A DNA stretch of 64,000 nt from JBJYIN01 sp046237015 (GTDB lineage Bacteria > Pseudomonadota > Gammaproteobacteria > Enterobacterales > Enterobacteriaceae). This document shows, in pieces, positions 46,654 to 55,031 of the stretch. The stretch's first letter is position 1. Each line of letters begins with the position of its first letter. A model generated the notes under the pieces. It was given only the letters and a program-made list of their open reading frames with translations, ran no database searches and had not been told where the DNA came from. The DNA is taken from NCBI RefSeq assembly GCF_046237015.1, contig NZ_JBJYIN010000012.1:62001-126000 (forward strand), given 5' to 3'. The translations under genes were made by a program, and so were the position numbers.

Positions 46654-47529
46654 TTACATAAACGAATTCTCACCGCGTAACGATTCAAACAGCACTTTGG
46701 CCGCCTTCTGTTGGCTATTATTGCGCATATACAGGTTGTACTTAATATCCGGTAAATGGGGTAAACCGTCTGCTTCGCCCAGCACCTTTAGATCGTCACC
46801 CAGCAATTCAAGCGAACGTGCCATCACGCCTAAACCAGCACGGACTGCCGCTCTGGCACCGGATAATGTGGTGGCTACATAGGCAATTCGCCAGGGAATA
46901 CCGGCCTGATCGAGGTGGGTAATCGCCATATTGCGATAAGTGCTAGGTTCATCCAACGCGACTAATGGCAGGGGGTTATCAAGCGTAAATTCATAATTAG
47001 CGCCACAAAACCATAGCGATGGCGAAGCTCTTAACACCAAACTGGGGTAGTCGACACTTTCAACCGTAGAAATGGCCATATCCACTTCATCATTTTTCAG
47101 CATCTCCATCAAAAACGGACTGCGTTTAACCACAATCTCAATAACCAACCGTGGATAAGCCTTTGAAAAACGAGACAGCAACTCAGGTAAAATCGTATCT
47201 GCCGTATCATCGGGTGAACCGATGCGCAGCACGCCATCGACATCGTCATACATCAGCGACAGCCAAGCCTCATCATTCAAACGAAGGATGCGGCGCGCAT
47301 ACCCCAGCATTTTCACGCCGTGCTCAGTCAGCGCTTTATTACGCCCATTACGCCCAAACAACTCTTTACCGACCAATGATTCCAGACGCTGCATTTGTTG
47401 GCTAACAGCAGACTGCGTCCGATGCACAGATTCCGCTGCGGCAGCAAAACTATTTCCGTCAACAACAGCAATGAAGGTGCGCAGTAAATCCAACTCCAGG
47501 TTTGGAATAGAACGTTTCATATGTTCCAT
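46654..47529 (-). CDS. LysR-family regulator of the LrhA/HexA subgroup
   Basis: The N-terminal winged helix-turn-helix (residues 9-68) reads LELDLLRTFIAVVDGNSFAA then HRTQSAVSQQMQRLE. It closely resembles LrhA, HexA and PecT, the virulence and motility regulators of enterobacteria. The effector domain (about 95-285) is of the LysR substrate type, with NGRNKALTEHG and YARRILRLNDEAWLSL also shared with LrhA. It is too divergent and in the wrong place to be HexA itself, so it is a paralogue. It is convergent to the MmgE/PrpD gene, at the end of the lyase cluster, and is the only regulator there. Control of that cluster is inferred. Length is 291 residues; the ribosome-binding site is poor and Met4 could be the start. 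Confidence 0.85.
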   Translation of the reverse strand: MEHMKRSIPNLELDLLRTFIAVVDGNSFAAAAESVHRTQSAVSQQMQRLESLVGKELFGRNGRNKALTEHGVKMLGYARRILRLNDEAWLSLMYDDVDGVLRIGSPDDTADTILPELLSRFSKAYPRLVIEIVVKRSPFLMEMLKNDEVDMAISTVESVDYPSLVLRASPSLWFCGANYEFTLDNPLPLVALDEPSTYRNMAITHLDQAGIPWRIAYVATTLSGARAAVRAGLGVMARSLELLGDDLKVLGEADGLPHLPDIKYNLYMRNNSQQKAAKVLFESLRGENSFM

Positions 47530-47599
47530 AGTGCAACTCGTAAACGGTAATCAAAAAATGACGTTAAAAGTCTGACAGTCCAAATAGCAACCGCCTCAG

Positions 47600-48310
47600 C
47601 TAAAGAGACTGCAATAAACGTTTTCGCTCATTCTCCAGCGACGTGACTCGACTGCACACATCACGGCCAAAACGCTGAAACTCCATTTCCTGATTATTCC
47701 ATTCGGTCTGAATCGCTTGCTGCAAGCCACCGAGGTTGCCCATCATCGCCTGCAATGGGTTACCGCCGCTGGACATTTGTTTTACCCCCATTTCATTCAG
47801 ACTGTCCTGCAAAACGCCGCCTATACTCTGTTGCACAAGCTGTTTACCATCCTGCTCAACCTGTTTGATCGCCTGATGGTGAAAGGTTAATCCATCGTTA
47901 CGGTGCTCAATGATGCGATTCATCTGTTGCTTGAGCTGCTTATCCAACGTCGTCAACCGGTTACGCACATTACTATCGCTCCCCAGTTCCTGGACAATTA
48001 TTTTATCCAGCGCGACTCGCGCTTTTTCCAGATGTTGATAAGCGCCCTGATCAATCCATGGGATTTGCTGACGCAGATTAGCCTGATAGGACTGCGATAG
48101 CTGACGCTGTGAAGCATTGAGCGTGAGTGGCGAGCCATTACGAACGATGTCGCCTTGTGGTGAAATCTGTAAATTCCCGCTGGCTCCAACCACCTGTACA
48201 GACTGAGGGCTAATAATGATATCGTCCTGCGGATTAACACTACATTGGTATTCGGCCTGAGCGTGCCAGGACAATAACATCAGTAAACCGAAAGCTATTT
48301 TACGCAACAT
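47600..48310 (-). CDS. yggN: YggN-like periplasmic DUF2884 protein
   Basis: The 236-residue protein has a clear signal peptide (MLRKIAFGLLMLLSWHAQA), then a mature region of unknown function that matches E. coli YggN in length and position. A long predicted helical stretch rich in Gln, Leu and charged residues occupies the C-terminal half (about 120-230), probably coiled coil. The ATG at 48310 has AGGAGA upstream; an earlier start at 48469 would bury the signal peptide. It lies downstream of yggL, as in E. coli. Function unknown. Confidence 0.88.
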   Translation of the reverse strand: MLRKIAFGLLMLLSWHAQAEYQCSVNPQDDIIISPQSVQVVGASGNLQISPQGDIVRNGSPLTLNASQRQLSQSYQANLRQQIPWIDQGAYQHLEKARVALDKIIVQELGSDSNVRNRLTTLDKQLKQQMNRIIEHRNDGLTFHHQAIKQVEQDGKQLVQQSIGGVLQDSLNEMGVKQMSSGGNPLQAMMGNLGGLQQAIQTEWNNQEMEFQRFGRDVCSRVTSLENERKRLLQSL

Positions 48311-48371
48311 ATTTTCTCCTGAAGAAAACAACGACAGCGGCAGAAAAGAGACAATCGCCCAGAATACGGCA

Positions 48372-48406
48372 GATAATGCCGGAACCCCAACGGCTCGGGC
48401 ATTATC
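48372..48406. repeat. inverted repeat between yggL and yggN
   Basis: GATAATGCC (48372-48380) and GGCATTATC (48398-48406) are perfect arms around a GC-rich 17-base loop. No T-run follows on either strand. A 3'-end stem-loop of the yggL transcript is the likeliest reading. Confidence 0.55.
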
Positions 48407-48422
48407 GGACTCAGGAAAGAAA

Positions 48423-48767
48423 TTACAGCAGGTTTTCCGGCAGTTCCCACCAGATATCAAACAATTCACTCACCTTTACATCCGTCAGTTTCTGTTCTTC
48501 CAACCAGCGACTAATGAGTTGGCGGTGTTCATCGGTACAATGGCCGATTTTCTGAAGACAGATCAGACCTTCCCATTGCAGATAACCACTGCCTTCAAAC
48601 GCCAGACCGTTTGGCTCAATGACATCATCAACAAACTTATCCATCATCCGGTCGATATCTTCAACGCTGGTCCCGTCAGGAAAACGCCAACTGACAGAAA
48701 AACCCAACTCTTGAAATTCATCAATGTGCAGTTTTTTACGCAAACGACGGCTACGAGCTTGTGCCAT
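48423..48767 (-). CDS. yggL: YggL-family DUF469 protein
   Basis: The 114-residue protein starts MAQARSRRLRKKLHIDEFQE and ends with SELFDIWWELPENLL, near-identical in pattern to E. coli YggL (108 residues), a small protein reported to associate with the 50S ribosome. It is rich in basic residues at the N-terminus and acidic later. The ATG follows the trmB stop by one base, with the ribosome-binding site GAGAGGG inside the end of trmB, so translation is coupled. The trmB-yggL pairing is conserved. Confidence 0.93.
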   Translation of the reverse strand: MAQARSRRLRKKLHIDEFQELGFSVSWRFPDGTSVEDIDRMMDKFVDDVIEPNGLAFEGSGYLQWEGLICLQKIGHCTDEHRQLISRWLEEQKLTDVKVSELFDIWWELPENLL

Positions 48768-48768
48768 T

Positions 48769-49488
48769 TTATCTCACCCTCTCAAACATCAGATCCCAAA
48801 CACCATGCCCCAAACGCTGGCCACGAACTTCAAATTTTGTTAACGGACGGGACGCCGGCCGTTCAACGTAGTCATTATTACCAGAAAGATTACGATAATC
48901 CGCGACAGCACTCATCACTTCGAGCATATGCTGCGCATAAGGTTCCCAATCTGTTGCCATATGAAACACTCCGCCGATCGCCAGCTTACGCCGTACCAAT
49001 TCAACAAAAGGCGTCTGCACAATACGACGCTTGTTGTGCCGTGCTTTATGCCACGGATCGGGGAAAAAAAGCTGAACCATCGACAACGCCCCGTCAGGGA
49101 TCATCGTTTCCAATACTTCCACCGCGTCGTGACACATCACTCGCAAATTACTAATATCGGATTCTTGTGCGGAAGAAAGACACGCGCCCACACCGGGCAA
49201 ATGCACTTCAATCCCCAGAAAATTCTGTTCTGGATGCTGGGCGGCCATGGTCACCAACGAGGCCCCCATACCAAAACCGATTTCCAAAACGACGGGCGCA
49301 TCGCGACCAAACAGTGAAGTGAATACCAGCGGTTCAGTCTGGTATTCCACGCCCATCACCGGCCAATAGTTATCCAGCGCCAGTTGTTGCCCGTTGGTCA
49401 AACGTCCCTGGCGACGCACAAAACTGCGGATACGACGCAGCGGGCGTCCGTTTTCATCAAATTCCGGTGAAATGACGTTGTTAATCAT
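48769..49488 (-). CDS. trmB: tRNA (guanine-N7-)-methyltransferase TrmB
   Basis: TrmB makes m7G46 in the variable loop of tRNAs using S-adenosylmethionine. The Rossmann-fold motif I is VLEIGFGMGASLVTMA (about residue 70), followed by LGIEVHLPGVGACL, and the catalytic-region FFPDPWHKARHNKRRIV is intact. The C-terminal TKFEVRGQRLGHGVWDL is typical. Length is 239 residues, identical to E. coli. It is divergent from mutY and coupled to yggL. Confidence 0.97.
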   Translation of the reverse strand: MINNVISPEFDENGRPLRRIRSFVRRQGRLTNGQQLALDNYWPVMGVEYQTEPLVFTSLFGRDAPVVLEIGFGMGASLVTMAAQHPEQNFLGIEVHLPGVGACLSSAQESDISNLRVMCHDAVEVLETMIPDGALSMVQLFFPDPWHKARHNKRRIVQTPFVELVRRKLAIGGVFHMATDWEPYAQHMLEVMSAVADYRNLSGNNDYVERPASRPLTKFEVRGQRLGHGVWDLMFERVR

Positions 49489-49656
49489 AAAGAGTGCTTA
49501 CTGTCTGTCCGATTTCATTGAGGAAACGCGCATTATGCAAGGATACTGTGGTTTAGCAAGTCTGCTGCCTCGGAAAGTTCCGGTTTACAGCACATTCACT
49601 CTGTGCTGGAATCGCTGTCAAACTTTTTACCTGCCGGATAGTGATTCCATTTTATG

Positions 49657-50727
49657 ATGCAAGCGCAACAGTTCGCGCACCAGGTGCTGAACTGGTACCA
49701 GCGTTATGGCCGCAAAACCCTGCCATGGCAGCTTGAGAAAACGCCCTACAAAGTATGGCTGTCCGAAGTGATGTTGCAACAAACTCAAGTCACAACAGTC
49801 ATTCCTTATTTCCAACGTTTCATGGCTCATTTTCCTGATGTGAACGCACTGGCGGCAGCACCGTTGGATGAGGTTCTTCATTTATGGACGGGGCTTGGCT
49901 ATTACGCACGTGCCCGTAATTTGCACAAAGCGGCACAACGTATTGCCACACACCACGGAGGCGAATTCCCGACGACGTTCGAAGAAATCGCAGATTTACC
50001 GGGCGTTGGTCGCTCGACGGCTGGTGCGATATTGTCCCTCTCGCTAGGGCAGCATTACCCTATTCTGGATGGAAACGTAAAACGCGTTCTGGCTCGCTGC
50101 TATGCCATCGAGGGTTGGCCTGGCAAGAAAGACGTCGAGAAGCGTCTATGGACCATCAGCGAAAACGTTACACCAGCCGAAGGTGTCAGCCAGTTTAACC
50201 AAGCCATGATGGATTTGGGCGCGATGGTATGCACCCGAAGTCGTCCCAAATGTGATTTGTGTCCCCTTAACCTCGGCTGTATTGCATATGCCAACCACAG
50301 TTGGGCCCAATATCCCGGCAAAAAACCTAAACAAACACTCCCTGAAAAAACGGGCTGGTTTCTGCTATTACAGCAGGGTTCAAAAGTATGGCTGCAACAG
50401 CGCCCTGCCGTGGGCTTATGGGGAGGATTATTTTGCTTCCCGCAGTTCAGTGAACGAAATGAATTGGAACAATGGGTACAACAACACGGTCTGAACGTTA
50501 ACGCGCTACAGCAACTGAATGCGTTTCGCCATACATTTAGCCATTTTCATCTGGATATCGTGCCGCTTTGGCTGAATGTTTCAGAACAAGAACCGTCACA
50601 CAAAAGCGCCTGCATGGATGAAGGCGCAGGTCTCTGGTATAACTTAGCTCAGCCGCCTTCTGTCGGACTCGCTACCCCGGTTGAGCGCCTGCTACGGGAA
50701 CTGGCCCAGCCACAGTCAGCAAATTGA
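49657..50727 (+). CDS. mutY: adenine DNA glycosylase MutY
   Basis: MutY removes adenine mispaired with 8-oxoguanine. The helix-hairpin-helix region LPGVGRSTAGAILSLS is followed by the catalytic Asp in PILDGNVKRVLARC. Catalytic E37 is in WLSEVMLQQTQVTTV. The iron-sulfur cluster is bound by CTRSRPKCDLCPLNLGC (C-x6-C-x2-C-x5-C). The C-terminal Nudix-like domain (about 230-350) recognises 8-oxoguanine. The second of two adjacent ATGs (49657) aligns with E. coli MQASQF; 49654 is equally possible. Length is 356 residues. It is followed by yggX, the usual mutY-yggX-mltC operon. Confidence 0.97.
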   Translation: MQAQQFAHQVLNWYQRYGRKTLPWQLEKTPYKVWLSEVMLQQTQVTTVIPYFQRFMAHFPDVNALAAAPLDEVLHLWTGLGYYARARNLHKAAQRIATHHGGEFPTTFEEIADLPGVGRSTAGAILSLSLGQHYPILDGNVKRVLARCYAIEGWPGKKDVEKRLWTISENVTPAEGVSQFNQAMMDLGAMVCTRSRPKCDLCPLNLGCIAYANHSWAQYPGKKPKQTLPEKTGWFLLLQQGSKVWLQQRPAVGLWGGLFCFPQFSERNELEQWVQQHGLNVNALQQLNAFRHTFSHFHLDIVPLWLNVSEQEPSHKSACMDEGAGLWYNLAQPPSVGLATPVERLLRELAQPQSAN

Positions 50728-50755
50728 ACGCTTGCGCAATTGATGAGGAAAAAGC

Positions 50756-51028
50756 ATGAGCAGAACGATTTTTTGTACTTTTTTACAACGCGACGCTGAA
50801 GGGCAAGATTTTCAGCTCTATCCGGGCGATCTGGGGAAACGCATCTATAACGAGATCTCTAAAGAAGCCTGGGCACAATGGCAAACCAAGCAAACCATGC
50901 TGATTAATGAAAAGAAGCTCAGCATGATGAATGTCGCCGACCGCAAGCTACTGGAACAGGAAATGATCAAATTCCTGTTTGAAGGGAAAGACGTACACAT
51001 CGAAGGCTATACGCCTCCGAGTCATTGA
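50756..51028 (+). CDS. yggX: YggX-family iron-trafficking/oxidative-stress protein
   Basis: YggX is a 90-residue cytoplasmic protein that helps protect iron-sulfur clusters from oxidation and is part of the SoxRS response in E. coli and Salmonella. The conserved Cys7 is in SRTIFCTFLQRDAEG, and the family segments LYPGDLGKRIYNEISKEAW and MMNVADRKLLEQEM are intact. GAGGA precedes the ATG. It lies 28 bases after mutY and 53 bases before the mltC start, in one operon linking DNA-oxidation repair with iron protection. Confidence 0.96.
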   Translation: MSRTIFCTFLQRDAEGQDFQLYPGDLGKRIYNEISKEAWAQWQTKQTMLINEKKLSMMNVADRKLLEQEMIKFLFEGKDVHIEGYTPPSH

Positions 51029-51081
51029 TACCGCAGGGTCTGAAGACCCTGTTACGTCTTTATTCCGACACGGCTTTTTAT

Positions 51082-52155
51082 ATGAAGAAAATTTTAGCGC
51101 TACTGATTATCGCACCGTTGCTGGTTTCCTGTTCAGGGAACAAAAGCAGCACAAACAACGAAGAATTTATCAAGGACACCAATGCGTTCGATATTCTGAT
51201 GGGGCAATTTGCCCACAACATTGAGAATATTTGGGGCATGAATGAAGTGCTGATCGCCGGGCCAAAAGATTACGTAAAATACACCGACCAATATCAGACA
51301 CGTAGCCACATTAATTTTGACGCGGGCACGATCACCATTGAAACCATTTCAGCGACTAACTCGGTTGCCAGCCTGCGTCAGGCGATCATCACCACCCTGC
51401 TAATGGGGGATGACGCCACCAACACCGATCTTTATTCCGATGCCAATGATATTCAGATCAGTCGGGAACCCATGCTGTATGGTCAGGTACTGGATAACAC
51501 AGGACAACCTATCCGTTGGGAAGGTAGAGCGGCCAGTTTTGCCGATTATCTGCTCCAGAGTCGCCTGCAAAAAAGAACGTCTGGATTGCATGTCATCTGG
51601 TCTGTCACAATCCAACTAGTGCCTAACCATCTGGACAAACGAGCGCATAAATATCTGCCGCTGGTGCGTAAAGCCGCAGAACGCTACGGTATTGAAGAGT
51701 CGTTGATTCTGGCGATCATGCAGACAGAATCCAGCTTCAACCCTTATGCGGTCAGCCGTTCTGATGCGCTCGGTCTGATGCAGGTAGTACAACACAGCGC
51801 AGGGCGTGATGTTTTCAAAATGAAAGGGAAATGGGGCCAGCCTAGCCGCAGTTATCTATTCGATCCAGAAAACAATATCGACGCCGGCACCGCTTACCTG
51901 TCAATTCTCAAGAACAGCTATCTGGCAGGAATTGAAAACCCGACGTCGAAACGCTATGCCGTTATCACCGCTTATAACGGCGGTGCAGGCAGCGTGTTGC
52001 GCGTTTTTTCCAGCGATCGGGAACGGGCGGTAGGCATTATCAACAACATGTCGCCAAGTGATGTCTACCAAACGCTGACAACTAAACACCCGTCAGGCGA
52101 ATCTCGCCGCTATCTGTATAAAGTGAATACGGCACAGAAGAATTATCGTCGTTAA
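51082..52155 (+). CDS. mltC: membrane-bound lytic murein transglycosylase C
   Basis: MltC is an outer-membrane lipoprotein that cleaves peptidoglycan with formation of 1,6-anhydromuramic acid. A signal peptide ends in the lipobox LLVSC (residue 16). The N-terminal domain (FDILMGQFAHNIENIWG) is followed by the SLT domain, with catalytic Glu in MQTESSFNPYAVSRSDALG and the VITAYNGGAGSVLRVF motif. The ATG at 51082 is chosen because it starts the signal peptide as in E. coli MKKYLAL; the frame remains open upstream to 51025, overlapping yggX. Length is 357 residues. Confidence 0.96.
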   Translation: MKKILALLIIAPLLVSCSGNKSSTNNEEFIKDTNAFDILMGQFAHNIENIWGMNEVLIAGPKDYVKYTDQYQTRSHINFDAGTITIETISATNSVASLRQAIITTLLMGDDATNTDLYSDANDIQISREPMLYGQVLDNTGQPIRWEGRAASFADYLLQSRLQKRTSGLHVIWSVTIQLVPNHLDKRAHKYLPLVRKAAERYGIEESLILAIMQTESSFNPYAVSRSDALGLMQVVQHSAGRDVFKMKGKWGQPSRSYLFDPENNIDAGTAYLSILKNSYLAGIENPTSKRYAVITAYNGGAGSVLRVFSSDRERAVGIINNMSPSDVYQTLTTKHPSGESRRYLYKVNTAQKNYRR

Positions 52156-52164
52156 TTCGCTGAA

Positions 52165-52197
52165 CGCAGCGCGATCGGTTATTCCGGTTGCGCTGCG
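52165..52197 (+). terminator. possible terminator stem after mltC
   Basis: CGCAGCGC (52165-52172) pairs with GCGCTGCG (52190-52197), a strong GC-rich stem ten bases after the mltC stop. No T-run follows, so termination efficiency is uncertain. Confidence 0.45.
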
Positions 52198-52384
52198 CCA
52201 TCAGATTATTATGCTGAAAAACAGTTATCTAAAAACAGGTTATCTGAAGACACAACCAATTATCCCAAGTTAATTAAAAAAGAAAAATAAAATTTACGGT
52301 AGCAGTAAGAAAGAGCAAACGGTAGAATCTTTGCCGCAATACATGAATACCATACTATTGACGACATAAGAGGAAACACCCGTT

Positions 52385-52795
52385 ATGGAAAACACCGTAG
52401 AGAAACAATATCCAGAGAAATGGCAAAAGCGCTTCGCATTTTATAAGGAATTTGGCGGACCAAGTACACAGGCCTATCATGCTGAATGTAAAAAACTCAG
52501 CTTTTCTCAAAGAATTTTAATTCGAGGTAACATAATTGCCTTCTTTTTTGGCCCAATATATTTTTTTGTTATTGGGTTATGGCGAAAAAATCTGGCGATA
52601 TTAGGTATTGCCATTGTTGCCAACCTTATTATCGCACTTATTGAATACATGGTTGGCGCTACGCTTCCCGAACAGATGAACACCCCCATCGGCTTTATTT
52701 TCAGTGCCATCTGGGCATGCACCGCTAACTACGCCTACTATCTGAAAGAAACGCAGAACAGCAAAAGCTGGAACCCGTTTGAAGGTATATTTTAA
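52385..52795 (+). CDS. DUF2628 small membrane protein (YigF-like)
   Basis: The 136-residue protein has a hydrophilic N-terminus (about 1-45, with QKRFAFYKEFGGPSTQAY), then three hydrophobic segments starting with NIIAFFFGPIYFFVIGLWRK, and a polar tail. This layout and the FGPIYFF-x3-GLWRK motif are those of the DUF2628 family, whose function is unknown; E. coli YigF is a relative. AAGAGGA precedes the ATG. It stands alone between mltC and the convergent UPF0261 gene, where E. coli has nupG. It has its own terminator. Confidence 0.8.
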   Translation: MENTVEKQYPEKWQKRFAFYKEFGGPSTQAYHAECKKLSFSQRILIRGNIIAFFFGPIYFFVIGLWRKNLAILGIAIVANLIIALIEYMVGATLPEQMNTPIGFIFSAIWACTANYAYYLKETQNSKSWNPFEGIF

Positions 52796-52821
52796 CGCGG
52801 TGGTTTAAAAGTGACGATGAG

Positions 52822-52851
52822 ATAGAGCTAACATCCGTTGGCTCTATTTTC
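52822..52851 (+). terminator. terminator after the DUF2628 gene
   Basis: ATAGAGC-TAA and TTG-GCTCTAT form a stem with a six-base loop, followed by TTTTCTT. It lies just before the end of the convergent UPF0261 gene. Confidence 0.7.
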
Positions 52852-52855
52852 TTGG

Positions 52856-54082
52856 TTATACTCTAAATAATGACCTAAATGTATCAATCGCGGCATGAGC
52901 AAATAAAAGATCGTTAATATGAAATGGCAAACGAATAATCTGCCGTTTTTCTGTTTTTTTAACGACACATTCCAATGTCTGAATAAAAGCCTCCCGAGCG
53001 TCGGGATACCAAAAAGCCCGGCCCGGTGCATCTAATGCAGAAAAGCCACCTTCTGGGATCAAAAATCGCACTTCACCTTCACAGCGATTGAGCTTCTCGC
53101 CGATCCAATGCGCCATAGCGATGTTCTCTGCTACGGAAGTACGCATTAATGTGACCTGAGCATTATGGTTGTAAAACAAGCGATCGGCATACTTTGCCGG
53201 TATGCTGGCGGGCACCTTGAAATTCACCATATCCAGTGCGCCACAGGAAGCGACATATGGCACTTTTGTTTGGGCTATGACATCAAAACGCTCCGGGCTA
53301 CAAGCTAAAACCCCCTCAAATAACAGGTCACACACTTCCGTTGTCGTGAGATCAAGCACACCGGATAACAAACGACTCTCAACCAGTTTCTCCATCGTTC
53401 TGCCACCACTTCCGGTCGCGTGAAATACCAGACAATCAAACTCATTTCTCAATGCATGACTAATCGCCTGGACACAGGGCGTAGTGACGCCAAACATTGT
53501 CAGACCAATAGCGGGCTTGTCATTATGATTTTCCCGAATACGAAATTTCACCGCGCCAGCAATCTGATGCGCCGCATTACCCAATACCTGACGAGAAATC
53601 CGATTTAAACCCGCAATATCCGTCACGGAATACATCATGCTGATATCACTGGCACCGATATAACCGGCAATATCACCTGAAGCCATCGTTGATACCATTA
53701 ACTTCGGCAAACCGATAGGCAAGGCTTGCATTGCTGGCGTGATTAACGCCGTACCGCCAGACCCACCGAGACCAATAAGTCCGGCAATATCATGACGCGA
53801 CAAGATAAAACGTTCAAACGCCACCGCCATTGCATTAATTGCCTGCCCTCTGTCACCGCAAAAGACAGCATCAGCTCCCTGAAAATGATAAGCAGCCACC
53901 TCGTCGGCACCAATATCAGCCGACCACTCAACCAACGATGTCAAAACTGGCGACATCGTTGAAAGATCTACCGTCACCGTTTTTAAACCGATTGACGAAA
54001 TTAAATCGCGAATATAATACTGAGCCTCAGCCTTAGTATCGGATGTCGCAGCAATGTAGACACAACCCACTTCCTTTTCCAT
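52856..54082 (-). CDS. Tm-1-like ATP-binding protein (UPF0261)
   Basis: The 408-residue protein belongs to the UPF0261 family, related to the ATP-binding N-terminal domain of the tomato Tm-1 antiviral protein. Recognisable segments are VYIAATSDTKAEAQY near the start, GLGGSGGTALITPAMQALP, VSTMASGDIAGYIGASDI, MFGVTTPCV, FHATGSGGRTMEKLV and FLIPEGGFSALDAPGRAFW. Bacterial members are usually paired or fused with a TIM-barrel PEP-hydrolase-like protein. No such gene is adjacent here. The start at 54082 is chosen because it begins the conserved region; a longer frame to 54112 is possible. It is divergent from a TetR regulator that probably controls it. Biochemical function is unknown. Confidence 0.85.
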   Translation of the reverse strand: MEKEVGCVYIAATSDTKAEAQYYIRDLISSIGLKTVTVDLSTMSPVLTSLVEWSADIGADEVAAYHFQGADAVFCGDRGQAINAMAVAFERFILSRHDIAGLIGLGGSGGTALITPAMQALPIGLPKLMVSTMASGDIAGYIGASDISMMYSVTDIAGLNRISRQVLGNAAHQIAGAVKFRIRENHNDKPAIGLTMFGVTTPCVQAISHALRNEFDCLVFHATGSGGRTMEKLVESRLLSGVLDLTTTEVCDLLFEGVLACSPERFDVIAQTKVPYVASCGALDMVNFKVPASIPAKYADRLFYNHNAQVTLMRTSVAENIAMAHWIGEKLNRCEGEVRFLIPEGGFSALDAPGRAFWYPDAREAFIQTLECVVKKTEKRQIIRLPFHINDLLFAHAAIDTFRSLFRV

Positions 54083-54354
54083 AGCAATGACTCTCACCAA
54101 AGACCAACACAATAAACGGCAGATACCTGCATTGGTTATTACAAATTAAAAATAAATAATTTTTAAACCAGATTGAGACGGTGGAATATAAAGAATATAG
54201 CGACTCTTTATCCGAATAACCTCTAAGGCTTCACGGAATATAACGCTTTCTCATTTTTGTTTAAAAAGCTTGAAGTAGCACAATAATGCCGCATTTTGCT
54301 ATAGTCGACAGAATGATTTTTCTACGCTCAACCTGAAAAAGCGATGAGGCCTAT

Positions 54355-54975
54355 GTGATTGAAAATAATAATAAACTAACATCAACGCGAGCAAAAACCC
54401 GCCGTTTGCTCGTTGATACGGCAATGAACATGTTCGATCAGGGGATTTTCCCTTCAATCACTGACGTTGCCAGCGCCGCGCAACTTTCTCGAGCGACAGC
54501 ATATCGCTATTTTCCCACGCAAAGCGCCTTGGTTTCCGCCGTGGTGGGAGAAAGTCTGGGACCAGTCCTCTCATGGCACCCCACTCAACCAGACGCCAAA
54601 CAGAGAGTCGCCGAACTGCTAGAGTTTGCCTATCCACGCATGTTTGAACATGAAGGTGCTTTACGCGCCGCATTGCAACTTTCTCTTCAGCAATGGGCTA
54701 ATCACCGCTCTAATCGCATCATCACGGAGAAATTAGAACGCGGCAACCGTAAACGGCTACTTAAAATCGCGGTGGAACCCTTGACGGGGAAAATTTCCGC
54801 CGAAGCACAGCAACGCGTCATTCATGCGCTATCGCTGATTTATGGTTCAGAAGTTTTTTTGGTTTTGAAAGATATTTGGAATTTAGATGAAAACGGTATT
54901 CAGGATGTCACGCAGTGGGTCGCCAAAGCCATCTTACGTCAGGCGGAAGAAGACGCGGCAAACCAACAAAAATAA
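54355..54975 (+). CDS. TetR-family transcriptional regulator
   Basis: The 206-residue protein has an N-terminal TetR helix-turn-helix (about residues 16-62: ITDVASAAQLSRATAYRYFP) and an all-helical ligand domain with no recognised specific subfamily. The start is GTG at 54355 with GAGG seven bases upstream. It is divergent from the UPF0261 gene across a 272-base AT-rich spacer, the usual arrangement for a TetR protein that controls its neighbour. A strong terminator follows, shared with the end of speC. The ligand is unknown. Confidence 0.88.
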   Translation: MIENNNKLTSTRAKTRRLLVDTAMNMFDQGIFPSITDVASAAQLSRATAYRYFPTQSALVSAVVGESLGPVLSWHPTQPDAKQRVAELLEFAYPRMFEHEGALRAALQLSLQQWANHRSNRIITEKLERGNRKRLLKIAVEPLTGKISAEAQQRVIHALSLIYGSEVFLVLKDIWNLDENGIQDVTQWVAKAILRQAEEDAANQQK

Positions 54976-54993
54976 TATCGCAGATGTCCGATG

Positions 54994-55031
54994 ACAGGCC
55001 CAATGTAAAAAACTGGGCCTGTGTGTTTTTT
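54994..55031 (+). terminator. terminator after the TetR gene
   Basis: ACAGGCCCA (54994-55002) pairs with TGGGCCTGT (55014-55022), followed by GTGTTTTTT. The T-run overlaps the speC stop codon. Confidence 0.88.
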
